A stretch of DNA of 64,000 nucleotides, from assembly GCA_934045905.1 (NCBI GenBank), contig OW203765.1, positions 16,307,409-16,371,408 on the forward strand. The letters run 5' to 3'. The position numbers were made by a program, and so were the translations under genes. The stretch's first letter is position 1. Each line of letters opens with the position of its first letter. Positions 57,101 through 64,000 of the stretch are shown here, piece by piece. This DNA comes from Leuctra nigra. Lineage: Eukaryota; Arthropoda; Insecta; Plecoptera; Leuctridae. The notes below the pieces were generated by a model, which worked only from the letters and a program-made list of their open reading frames with translations, did no database searches and was not told the origin of the DNA.

Positions 57101-59302
57101 GTTCATACAGTGTATTTTGTTTATTTTGAAACGAATCGAACGATATTTTACACGCCAAACCAAACCTTTTTACAATTTTCGGAATTGGTAAATTGCTTCA
57201 TTTTCGTTGCAACAAGTATGAAGTTTATTTTAAGTAGCTTGCTTCGTATTTCCGTGGATCCTAACATGACAACTCTCAAAATATGTCTGAAATGAAATGA
57301 TATTTTTTTATATTATATTTTCAGTGGACACATTTTGTGAATAAATAGGTATTTAAAACATCAACTGGGGGCTATAAAAATCAGTCCCGCTGGTCGCAGG
57401 TTGAGTACCACTGTCTTATACTATATCGTGTTCTGGACCCAATGTGAGGCTTCAAACAACGACCTGATGTTTCAGACGTATACATCACTCCGAATACACT
57501 GACGGTCAGGAAACCCGAGTCTGCTCGTCACGTGACCGACTTGGATCAGAGGGTGATGTCCGACTTGTCGTGTATCTACGACCTGCCAAGATTTCAGCAA
57601 TTGGTGCCGAGAGACGCTGTAGTGGACACAGGTGGGACTACACCACTTGACATTATTGAGCACTATACCACTTTCACTCTTAAAGCATTTTTCTCTCTCA
57701 GCATATTATCGCACTATTTTGTACATCCCTCAAAGAGGTGGAGTGGGGATGGTCTGACGCGAAGTCATCGAATTCAATGGAAGTTTGCAATTTCCAATAA
57801 AACACAGCCATCTAGACGGCTAGAGTTCACTTGAGACTAAAAGGGACTTGATCTTACTGGGAGCATTGCATAACCTGACCTTCTTCTCCTCTAAATTTAA
57901 AAAAATCAGCAGGGCCTGGATCACAAAACTTTTCCACCGGGGGAATTGTAGTTTACCCCACTTTCATTTACTACACAATAAGCAGTGAAAGAAGGGGTTG
58001 TAAAATAAAAGCCTTGTACATTCGGGCCCAGGGCGTGGTTTGCCATGGTTTTTTAGTCCTTTGTATGTTCATTTCCTTGTTTGTTTTCTTGCAGAGCGCC
58101 CCACCACTTACATGAACATGTGCGTTGGCACCACCAAGGAAGATGCAGAATACATATCCTTCACTGACCTCAGTATCAGTATCACCAGTGACGCAGGTAA
58201 TCTCCTTAGCCAATTACTCGTATTACATAATATTTACGAATCTCATAGTGTCAACGATTGTGGTTTGAAGACCTGTCTCATAATTAAACTTGAGGGTGAC
58301 TCAATGATCTGGTTAGGGCCGGAATAACCAAAGTTAATCTGAGCCGGATTTAACTAAATTTTGGACTAAATTGGCGGCACAGCCAATCAGATACCTCAAA
58401 AAGATTGAAACAGTTGAATTTAATCCAAAAGTTAGTTAATCCGGCACAATTTAACTTTGGTTATTCCGGGCCTTAATTATTTTGTTTATAGTTTAGAACT
58501 GGATCATGTGATTTTATTTTTTAAATTTAACTTTAAATTGACCAATCAACTTAAAATTTTACAACGTCATCGGGAACCACATTTTATGTGTTATTGATAA
58601 TTTTCAAAGTACTCTGTTTTTAACTTTAAAAGTTAAGGTCGATCATTCTTACATTGAATGGAATATAGGTTATTATGGTTTAACGGCGAGTCAACGACGC
58701 GGTTATATTGCGCACATTAATAATATACTTTTAACTTTGTTGATCATTAGTGGAGGACATGGGGGGGGGGGGCGACCTAACGGGCCCGATCCGGGGGAAT
58801 CTGAAACTGGTGGGAAAGCCAGTTCAGAATTGGGACAGACCGGTGGGTGGTAGGCTTCGCGCCGGTGGGACCCGATTTCAGGGATATCACCATCTCGAGG
58901 GGGGAGACCGGCCCGTGGGGCCCACGAATTTGGGGAGGGAATGGTTTAGGTCGACCCTGGACTGCACTTTGTTGGGACCAACACGTAATGTGAGGTCCAT
59001 TGGTGAGGTGAATGGAATAGATACCCAAAGATATTATCAACTCTACATCAGTTGTTCCTATTTGATCTCTCTAAGATCCGACGTACCTGAACGTAGCTGT
59101 CGACGTCAGTTCATCACCTCATGGTTATACCGAAGCGCCGCCAACCGACGATGTCGAGTACCTCAATGTGACCACCCACGCATGTGCAGACGAAGACCCC
59201 ACCTACTCGAACATGTCTCATGCCAAGACAATGCGAAATGATGTGTCTCACAACGACGAAGATGGTCCTGTTTACTGCAACATCGCTGGGGGAGTTTGCT
59301 GA
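44844..59302 (+). CDS. Ig-superfamily receptor with multi-tyrosine (YMNM/YxN) tail; 11 exons, 5' end missing
   Basis: Exons 44844-45170, 46265-46588, 47245-47403, 50049-50372, 50879-51238, 55105-55404, 55737-55895, 56661-56744, 57476-57631, 58095-58196 and 59076-59302 all join in phase 1 and give 840 residues and TGA. Order: Ig1 (GEDIEATC..DEDAGILWC), Ig2, Thr-rich stalk 1, Ig3, Thr-rich stalk 2, Ig4, membrane helix (about VILMSGISVAVVLLILVAVI), then a tail of about 230 residues with VYITP, IYDLP, TYMNM, EYISF, TYLNV, EYLNV, TYSNM and VYCNI. YMNM is the p85/Grb2-binding motif of CD28; YxN fits Grb2/Drk SH2 and YxxP fits Crk SH2. It therefore looks like a surface receptor signalling through tyrosine phosphorylation, perhaps in immunity, adhesion or engulfment; the ligand is unknown. 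The signal-peptide exon must lie upstream, possibly in or beyond the gap. Confidence 0.88.
45251..45290 (-). mobile_element. Helitron-like 3' end fragment
   Basis: AGGAAACGTTCAGTGTAACGCGTTGATGAGCGAGCA is the terminal hairpin region only; the rest of the element is missing or unrecognisable. Confidence 0.55.
45560..45850. repeat. Diverged single copy related to the 60524-60947 hairpin
   Basis: AGTTGAAGAGACTTGGCT, TTTTCAGTGCTAAA and AAAAAATACTTAGCACATCGAT match arms of the hairpin element, but here only partly and without clean pairing. Confidence 0.55.
45920..46050. mobile_element. Palindromic MITE, TTGTCAC family, copy 5
   Basis: GAGGTGCGATCACATAAAAT to TTTATGTAATCTCACCCC, with CTTGTCACGGTGACAAG on both sides of GAAGGCCGTGAATTACATTG. 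The Ig2/Ig3 segmental duplication starts inside it. Confidence 0.85.
46265..46588 (+). CDS. Ig receptor, Ig2 exon
   Basis: Acceptor TTGCTCCAG|GTCCGC; donor GGAAAG|GTAAGA; 108 codons, phase 1-1. PPAHPPVIEMSK leads into an Ig domain with LEANCSVGE, ITWRLNG, LKINLTDEHVGEDVKLDC. Nearly identical to Ig3 until the last 20 residues (ETNQTGSRALLIEGK here). Confidence 0.92.
46725..47020 (-). pseudogene. LINE 3' end fragment in the Ig2-stalk intron
   Basis: On the minus strand, codons for KMGKLSYFGHVMRHPETY and QGKIIGKRGPGRRRTS are followed by stops and an AAGAAGAAGA tail. The FGHxxRH...GKxxGKRGxGRRR pattern is the C-terminus of insect RTE/CR1-like polymerases. Broken by stop codons, 5' truncated. Confidence 0.75.
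47245..47403 (+). CDS. Ig receptor, Thr-rich stalk 1 exon
   Basis: Acceptor TCTGTTCCAG|CAACGT; donor CAGA|GTAAGC; 53 codons, phase 1-1. ATSFAKPTTKTTTTTTTTTR, then TPTTPTIPPTTTT repeats, a probable O-glycosylated mucin-like spacer, ending TTYIEQ. Confidence 0.85.
47404..48784. other. Stalk 1-Ig3 intron, mostly unrecognised
   Basis: No exon found. A segment at 48270-48390 (ACTTCCCTCAGAAAG, TGGAGTGGGGATG) recurs near 57690-57790, so a dispersed repeat is present. Confidence 0.5.
48785..49831. mobile_element. Palindromic MITE, copy 6, split by a Helitron-like insertion
   Basis: CAGGGGTGCTATAACATAAAA (to 48806) and TGAGAACTTTCTTGTCACGG (from 49724) are the two parts. Removing 48807-49723 restores the MITE end GTTCTCA|TTTTATG (minus strand). 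Confidence 0.82.
48807..49723 (-). mobile_element. Helitron-like element, copy C
   Basis: Reads CTAGGAAAACGCTCTGTGTA at its low-coordinate end and CGCTCGCTACGCTCGCTCAA at its high end: the reverse complement of copy A, and very similar to it inside. An A-rich run is at 49640-49666. Confidence 0.82.
50049..50372 (+). CDS. Ig receptor, Ig3 exon
   Basis: Acceptor TTGCTCCAG|GTCCGC; donor GGAAAA|GTAAGA; 108 codons. Same domain as Ig2 with VGTSKTDTITLVIEGK at its end. The flanking intron is also duplicated (46002-46545 against 49785-50330). Confidence 0.92.
50879..51238 (+). CDS. Ig receptor, Thr-rich stalk 2 exon
   Basis: Acceptor CCCTTCCAG|CTACAA; donor AATAA|GTAAGC; 120 codons open throughout, phase 1-1. 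TTTNRKPTTTTTTSTTTSPT-type repeats, twice the length of stalk 1. Tyr-rich and Val-rich frames over the same DNA are shadows. Confidence 0.85.
51730..52824 (-). mobile_element. Helitron-like element, copy D
   Basis: CA|CTAGGAAAACGCTCGGTGTA at the left; GACGCTCGCTACGCTCGCTTGA at the right, which on the minus strand gives the canonical TC start (A|TCAAGCGAGCG). 1095 bp, no ORF of note. Confidence 0.75.
52940..53290. repeat. Dispersed repeat, inverted relative to 31700-32170
   Basis: Shares GGACTTC(A/T)GCCCATCTACC-type and TCAGAAATACTGT words with the earlier copy. No coding signal. Confidence 0.55.
53500..53885. repeat. Tandem duplication of about 185 bp
   Basis: Two consecutive diverged copies share CAAAGGGATAAGGA, the word pair TGTAATGT and (A/G)ACAGTTAT, and CCATTTTAAAT-type ends (about 53510-53690 and 53700-53875). 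Confidence 0.6.
53886..55104. other. Stalk 2-Ig4 intron, no exon seen
   Basis: AT-rich. Contains a GACAGACAGACAGA run (53942) and GATCGCTTCGCTCGCTAAAT at 54978, a fragment of the Helitron-like 5' end. Confidence 0.5.
55105..55404 (+). CDS. Ig receptor, Ig4 exon (second Ig cysteine lost)
   Basis: Acceptor TTTGTTCCAG|GTCCGC; donor GGAAAA|GTAAGA; 100 codons, phase 1-1. Homologous to Ig2 and Ig3 but eight codons shorter in the DD..RWRWIW loop. The canonical second Cys is Ser (VKLDSIATHV, AGC instead of TGC). Confidence 0.9.
55737..55895 (+). CDS. Ig receptor, transmembrane exon
   Basis: Acceptor GTGTTTTACAG|ACTCGC; donor GGAC|GTGAGT; 53 codons, phase 1-1. SLLDVILMSGISVAVVLLIL with VAVIIWLW is the membrane helix, followed by RINRLPCHLVINNIPSSVRY. 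Confidence 0.9.
56661..56744 (+). CDS. Ig receptor, cytoplasmic exon 1
   Basis: Acceptor CATTTCCAG|GAGGAG; donor CGAAG|GTAGGT; 28 codons. GVKMESVINDVIILPPSG and onwards; no tyrosine. Confidence 0.78.
56782..57413. mobile_element. hAT-type MITE between cytoplasmic exons 1 and 2
   Basis: CAGTGGTACTCAACCTTTTT at the left and GCAGGTTGAGTACCACTG at the right: the classic CAGTGGT(T)CTCAACC hAT end. Flanking octamers CTTTAGAC/TCTTATAC are too diverged to call a clean duplication. Confidence 0.8.
57476..57631 (+). CDS. Ig receptor, cytoplasmic exon 2 (YITP, YDLP)
   Basis: Acceptor TGATGTTTCAG|ACGTAT; donor CACAG|GTGGGA; 52 codons. Carries DVYITPNTL and SCIYDLPRF, both YxxP motifs of the Crk-SH2 type. 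Confidence 0.82.
58095..58196 (+). CDS. Ig receptor, cytoplasmic exon 3 (YMNM)
   Basis: Acceptor TTTTCTTGCAG|AGCGCC; donor GACGCAG|GTAATC; 34 codons. Encodes RPTTYMNMCVGTTKEDAEYI and SFTDLSISITSDA. Confidence 0.88.
58500..58640. repeat. Fragment related to the Helitron-like interior
   Basis: ACCAATCAACTTAAAATTTT followed by a dinucleotide-diverged CATCGGGA(A)CCACATTTT stretch parallels the ACCGATCAACTTAAAACTTT..ATTGGGACCAACATT of copy A. Confidence 0.5.
58678..59005. mobile_element. GC-rich dispersed repeat, copy 2 (before last exon of Ig receptor)
   Basis: Same element as 25655-25925: TTTAACGGCGAGTCAACGAC, GGGCCCGATCCGGGGGAA, GGTGGGACCCGATTTCAGGG, AGGTCGACCCTGG. Ends about 70 bp before the last exon. 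The long ORF over it is an artefact. Confidence 0.7.
59076..59302 (+). CDS. Ig receptor, last exon (YLNV x2, YSNM, YCNI, stop)
   Basis: Acceptor TTGATCTCTCTAAG|ATCCGA restores phase 1 (Asp codon G+AT). Encodes PTYLNVAVDV, DDVEYLNVTTH, DPTYSNMSHA and GPVYCNIAGGVC, then TGA at 59300-59302. Confidence 0.88.
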
Positions 59303-59340
59303 CCATATCATGTTCGTTCTCTGAGTAGCAGGATAGTGAC

Positions 59341-59972
59341 CTTAAGGTGGCTGTATATCACGTGACTTTATTTCTCTACATCCGATCAAAAGAAATAGTT
59401 ACCTATGAGTACATACCTTATCGTTCATGTTGAGTAATCCAAAGTGATTTATGAAGGAAATTCACTGCATATTGGAGCTTATCAATATTTGCAGTCAATA
59501 TTATTTAATTTTGCAGTGATTTTATAATAAAAACAACACAAATTTCGTGTATACGTACGCGTGTGAAGACTGTCAAAACCAAGTGCTGTTCGTTTAAACA
59601 TTACATTCATAATAGTGGATATAATTAATATCTCAACATTTCATTGGAAAGACGAAGAATGAGCGCATGTTATACATTCTGACATTGCGTCAGGTTTGTG
59701 ATGCATATGCCTTTTTATTAGAGTAATGTTTGCTGTTCTTGGCAACTCGTAGAATTTCCTATCAACTTCAGGTCTTGATTTGAGAATATTTAGGTGCAAG
59801 GAAGTAAAATCATCTAATATGTTATTTTCGCAGTTCTTTTCTGCGTAGATTAGTTCCAACAGATGTGTCCTAACTTATCTGATGAGGGAGAAGTTTTTGC
59901 TAAACAGAACCCTTCCAATAGAAAATGTTTAACTTTTTGGTTAAAAAGTCACGTGATATACAGCCACCTTAA
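59341..59972. mobile_element. TTAA-type inverted-repeat element in the Ig receptor 3' UTR
   Basis: TTAA|GGTGGCTGTATATCACGTGA at the left and TCACGTGATATACAGCCACC|TTAA at the right are perfect inverted complements over about 24 bp. About 630 bp. It starts 39 bp after the Ig receptor stop codon. Confidence 0.88.
59526..59531 (+). terminator. Candidate poly(A) signal of the Ig receptor, inside a MITE
   Basis: First AATAAA after the stop (224 bp downstream). It lies within the TTAA element at 59341-59972. Confidence 0.4.
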
Positions 59973-60391
59973 GTGGGTATTAAACTATGCAATTCAAGTT
60001 GGGCAATTCAAATCTGCCGATTAGAATTGACGAATTTGGCTAGTGTGATGGACAAGAAAAATCCAAATCTTGGCAATACTTGATTTAGAACCGGTTCTAT
60101 TTTCCCAACTGCAGTTGGACAAATGTGAGATGAATAAACACTAGTATTGAAACAAATATCGAAACAGAGAACACAACTTCGTAATATTTAAACATTCTTA
60201 TGTATAAAGATCACATACTAACAGAACAATTGAATGCTAATTGCTGTTTAGGACGATTGTTATGATAAAAACATAAAACTAACCTAACCTCAAACCTTTA
60301 AACTGACACATTCAACAAGATTTGATTGGTACAATTTGAATCTGGAAGATTTGAGTTGCCCAACTTGAATTGTATAGTGTGATACCCACTT
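59973..60391. mobile_element. Inverted-repeat element of about 420 bp
   Basis: GTGGGTATTAAACTATGCAA and AATTCAAGTTGGGCAA at the left pair with TTGCCCAACTTGAATTGTAT and GTGTGATACCCAC at the right. It abuts the preceding TTAA element. Confidence 0.85.
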
Positions 60392-60523
60392 TTCGTAAGC
60401 GACAAGGGAAATGGTGTCTGTTTCCTATCCCATCAATGCTAAGAGGTTCCAGGTTTACGTCATAGGAATGAGATAAACTTTAATATTACATACAACTAGC
60501 AACAAATATTTGCACCTTACCGT

Positions 60524-60947
60524 ATGATATAATCCCCATAAAAAACACTCCGTGTAAAAAAACAGCCAAGTCTCTTCAACTAAAAAAAATTTTATGAAAT
60601 CTAAACAATTCTGCACTGAAAAGTAGTGATATCAAAAAATGGGCCAAGTCAAAACTTTATTTGAAAATCAAAAAATACTTGGCGCATCGTATACTATATA
60701 AATAGTTTAGAAGTATAGACCAGATAGAAAATATACATCAAATATACATAATACATATAGTATACCTATAATGCCCTAAAAAACGATGCGCCAAGTATTT
60801 TTTGATTTTCAAATAAAGTTTTGACTTGGCCCATTTTTTGATATCACTTCTTTTCAGCGAAGAATTTTTAAGATTTCATAATTTTTTTTTTAGTTGAAGA
60901 GACTTGGCTGTTTTTTTACCCGGAGTGTTTTTTATGGGGATATCACT
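60524..60947. mobile_element. Large near-perfect hairpin element, about 420 bp
   Basis: Arms of about 170 bp pair: ATCCCCATAAAAAACACTCC / GGAGTGTTTTTTATGGGGAT, CAGCCAAGTCTCTTCAACT / AGTTGAAGAGACTTGGCTG, GGGCCAAGTCAAAACTTTAT / ATAAAGTTTTGACTTGGCCC and CTTGGCGCATCGT / ACGATGCGCCAAG. The loop is about 90 bp and AT-rich. Confidence 0.9.
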
Positions 60948-61084
60948 CCTTTTTTTAGTTAACTTTTGACGTCATATCGATTGAACAATTACTAAATCCT
61001 TTAAAAAAAGTCGCCATTGACAATTTGGTTAGCTAATGAAAATCTGCGTATGGTACTATATATTTGCTTTAAATGATCTTTCAT

Positions 61085-62075
61085 GAAGAATAGCAAAGGT
61101 TTCATTCCTATCAGTCAACCGAGTTCAGAGATATGGCAACACTTCGGTTTTCAAAATGGCTGCTGAACTTACTGCACTGCCACATAGAATGTATATCTTT
61201 ATATGATGTGTATCATTTTAAGCTTTCTGAATATGTATTTATTATAAAGAAGGGGATTATAATAATTTTTAAATTTAAATGACGTCATTTCCGGTCTCAT
61301 AAATAGGAAAATTCTAGTTTGACTCTTCCTATTCCATAGAGATGACCTTCCGAATCGTTTGGCGGTAGTTTTATACCGATCAGTCAACCAATTTTCAAGA
61401 TATGACGTTACTTTCGGTTTCAAAATGGCTGCTGAAATCACTGACCCCTTGAATTATAATTTAAACATGATAAAATTTTATTATAAGCAGTCTCAAATAG
61501 TATATTTATTGTATCAAAATGTAAATTTGTGAGATTTTTAAAATGTGTGACGTCATTTCCGGTTTCGGTATAGGAAACTGCAAATATTATTAATGATAAA
61601 ACATAAAGTTGACCGTCTAAATTGTTTAGCGCTGGTTTCGTTCAAATCTATTTAGCCGTTATTGAGATATGATGTCACTTCCGGTTTTAAAATGGCGGCT
61701 TCCGGTTGGTTTCATAATAAGTCAAATGAGATATCAAAAGTACATACGTTTTAAAAAATATCAAAATAATCGGATCAATCTTTGTTGCCGAAATGCCAAT
61801 CGATGTATTTCAAATTTTATGACGTCATTTCCGGTTTCATTAACATAATGTTTATTTTTTTGCAACTGATAATCCATAAAGTTGACCGTCTGAATCGTTT
61901 GGCGCAAATTTCGTTCCGATCGGTCTAGCTGTTTACGAGATATGACGTCACTTCCGGTTTCAAAATGACGGCACAAAAAATTCATGGGGTAAAGGTTAAA
62001 TCAGACGCCAAAGTGCACACGTAGTAAAAATGTGAGATCAATCGGTTCAGCCGTTTAGGCTGTGGCCTGTTTACC
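61085..62075. repeat. Degenerate tandem repeats, about 260-bp unit, with TGACGTCA motifs
   Basis: About four imperfect units, each with AGATATGACGTCACTTCCGGTTT or a variant (61135, 61400, 61668, 61940) and GACGTCATTTCCGGT (61282, 61550, 61822), plus CATAAAGTTGACCGTCTGAA and CGTTTGGCG words. No ORF is conserved between units. Confidence 0.75.
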
Positions 62076-62087
62076 GGATTTCAATTC

Positions 62088-64000
62088 CAGGAGACTACTA
62101 CTATGATTATTACTGATTAAAACCGCCCTAAAACACTGTTTTCAAGGCCCTCTAGATCGCAAAGGGCGTAACCTTTTGTTCCCAAATTTGATATATGCTG
62201 TAGGGTGGGCCATAGCTCGAAATTAAGATATTTCACAACAATGTGAGATTTCCCAATTTTATGATCCAGTAGGCCGAAAATGCCACTTTGATGCTTACAG
62301 TAAAAGTGGGTTGCTCCAGCCTTTTTAAATGAGAGTGTGCGCGCGCCGTACGACTTGGCTGGCGTGGAGCGACCGCTCCACTAGCTTATGAAAACCGCCC
62401 TAAAACACGGTTTTCACGGCCCTCTAGCTCGCAAAGGGCGTAACCTATTGTTCCTTAATTTGGTATATGTTGTAGGGTGGGCCATAGCTCGAAATTGAGA
62501 TATTTTCCAACAATGTGAGATTCCCCAATTTTAAGATCCAGTAGGCCGAAAATGCCACTTTGATGCTTACAGTAAAAGTGGGTTGCTCCAGCCTTTTTAA
62601 ATGAGAGTGTGCGCGCGCCGTACGACTTGGCTGGCGTGGAGCGACCGCTCCACTAGCTTATGAAAACCGCCCTAAAACACTGTTTTCACGGCCCTCTAGC
62701 TCGCAAAGGGCGTAACCTATTGTTCCTTAATTTGGTATATGTTGTAGGGTGGGCCATAGCTCGAAATTGAGATATTTTCCAACAATGTGAGATTCCCCAA
62801 TTTTATGATCCAGTAGGCCGAAAATGCCACTTTGATGCTTACAGTAAAAGTGGGTTGCTCCAGCCTTTTTAAATGAGAGTGTGCGCGCGCCGTACGACTT
62901 GGCTGGCGTGGAGCGACCGCTCCACTAGCTTATGAAAACCGCCCTAAAACACGGTTTTCACGGCCCTCTAGCTCGCAAAGGGCGTAACCTATTGTTCCTT
63001 AATTTGGTTTATGTTGTAGGGTGGGCCATAGCTCGAAATTGAGATATTTTCCAACAATGTGAGATTCCCCAATTTTAAGATCCAGTAGGCCGAAAATGCC
63101 ACTTTGATGCTTACAGTAAAAGTGGGTTGCTCCAGCCTTTTTAAATGAGAGTGTGCGCGCGCCGTACGACTTGGCTGGCGTGGAGCGACCGCTCCACTAG
63201 CTTATGAAAACCGCCCTAAAACACTGTTTTCACGGCCCTCTAGCTCGCAAAGGGCGTAACCTATTGTTCCTTAATTTGGTATATGTTGTAGGGTGGGCCA
63301 TAGCTCGAAATTGAGATATTTTCCAACAATGTGAGATTCCCCAATTTTAAGATCCAGTAGGCCGAAAATGCCACTTTGATGCTTACAGTAAAAGTGGGTT
63401 GCTCCAGCCTTTTTAAATGAGAGTGTGCGCGCGCCGTACGACTTGGCTGGCGTGGAGCGACCGCTCCACTAGCTTATGAAAACCGCCCTAAAACACGGTT
63501 TTCACGGCCCTCTAGCTCGCAAAGGGCGTAACCTATTGTTCCTTAATTTGGTATATGTTGTAGGGTGGGCCATAGCTCGAAATTGAGATATTTTCCAACA
63601 ATGTGAGATTCCCCAATTTTAAGATCCAGTAGGCCGAAAATGCCACTTTGATGCTTACAGTAAAAGTGGGTTGCTCCAGCCTTTTTAAATGAGAGTGTGC
63701 GCGCGCCGTACGACTTGGCTGGCGTGGAGCGACCGCTCCACTAGCTTATGAAAACCGCCCTAAAACACGGTTTTCACGGCCCTCTAGCTCGCAAAGGGCG
63801 TAACCTATTGTTCCTTAATTTGGTATATGTTGTAGGGTGGGCCATAGCTCGAAATTGAGATATTTTCCAACAATGTGAGATTCCCCAATTTTAAGATCCA
63901 GTAGGCCGAAAATGCCACTTTGATGCTTACAGTAAAAGTGGGTTGCTCCAGCCTTTTTAAATGAGAGTGTGCGCGCGCCGTACGACTTGGCTGGCGTGGA
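62088..64000. repeat. 272-bp satellite, at least 7 units, cut by window end
   Basis: Unit starts such as GCTTATGAAAACCGCCCTAA occur at 62384, 62656, 62928 and onward every 272 bp. Units are nearly identical (ACACGG/ACACTG alternates); the first is more diverged. Each contains GTGGAGCGACCGCTCCAC, an 8-bp inverted repeat around AC, and GTGTGCGCGCGCCGTACG. Confidence 0.95.

Noticed and set aside
58750..59241. 163-codon ORF overlapping the last Ig receptor exon
   Set aside because: Runs in another frame through the GC-rich dispersed repeat; the frame set by the splice junction gives the tyrosine-motif tail instead.

Overview
This is eukaryotic, AT-rich, repeat-loaded DNA with long introns, GT-AG splice sites and AATAAA signals. 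The lineage call comes from the gene at 3229-8222, a complete insect-type odorant receptor (7tm_6 family), a family confined to insects. An arthropod-style tRNA-derived SINE at 21838-22125 agrees. The transposon load suggests a large-genome insect, perhaps hemipteran, but that last step is a guess.

Three multi-exon genes, all on the + strand, can be joined from sequence alone; splice phases agree at every visible junction. (1) An odorant receptor, 7 exons, 441 codons plus stop. Its sixth coding exon is the last of about seven tandem, partly degenerate copies of a 117-119 bp unit. (2) A small single-pass membrane protein, 4 exons, 168 residues: signal peptide, short Cys-rich ectodomain, one membrane helix and a Gln/Tyr/Pro-rich tail ending in a PPxY motif. 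It resembles the WBP1/VOPP1/Shisa-like group. (3) An immunoglobulin-superfamily receptor, 11 exons visible (840 residues) and missing only its first exon(s): four Ig domains interleaved with two Thr-rich stalks, one membrane helix, and a long tail with YMNM, two YLNV, YSNM, YCNI, YITP and YDLP tyrosine motifs. These look like docking sites for SH2 adaptors (PI3K-p85, Grb2/Drk, Crk). This gene is the most interesting coding locus here.

Layout: 1-3228 repeat relics and palindromic MITEs; 3229-8250 odorant receptor; 8251-20298 intergenic, with a Helitron-like element (10040-10974), a 2.6 kb foldback transposon with 9-bp target duplications (12032-14621), a second Helitron-like copy, and a LINE 3' end with a 270 bp GAA/TTC tract; 20299-26303 the WBP1-like gene, with several SINE, hAT and MITE insertions in its introns; 26304-28270 intergenic; 28271-31395 a 17-bp satellite; 31396-35047 hAT and Chapaev-like elements, one nested in the other; 35048-42796 a 52-bp satellite of about 149 copies running into a 200-N assembly gap (42797-42996); 43000-59540 the Ig receptor; 59341-62087 hairpin elements and TGACGTCA-rich degenerate repeats; 62088-64000 a 272-bp satellite that continues past the window edge.

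Nothing suggests the three genes act in one pathway; they are neighbours in a transposon-rich region. The sequence does show how mobile elements have shaped them: the Ig2/Ig3 exons were copied in a duplication with one edge inside a MITE, the last intron of two genes carries the same GC-rich repeat just before the terminal exon, and the only obvious poly(A) signal of the Ig gene lies inside a hairpin element.
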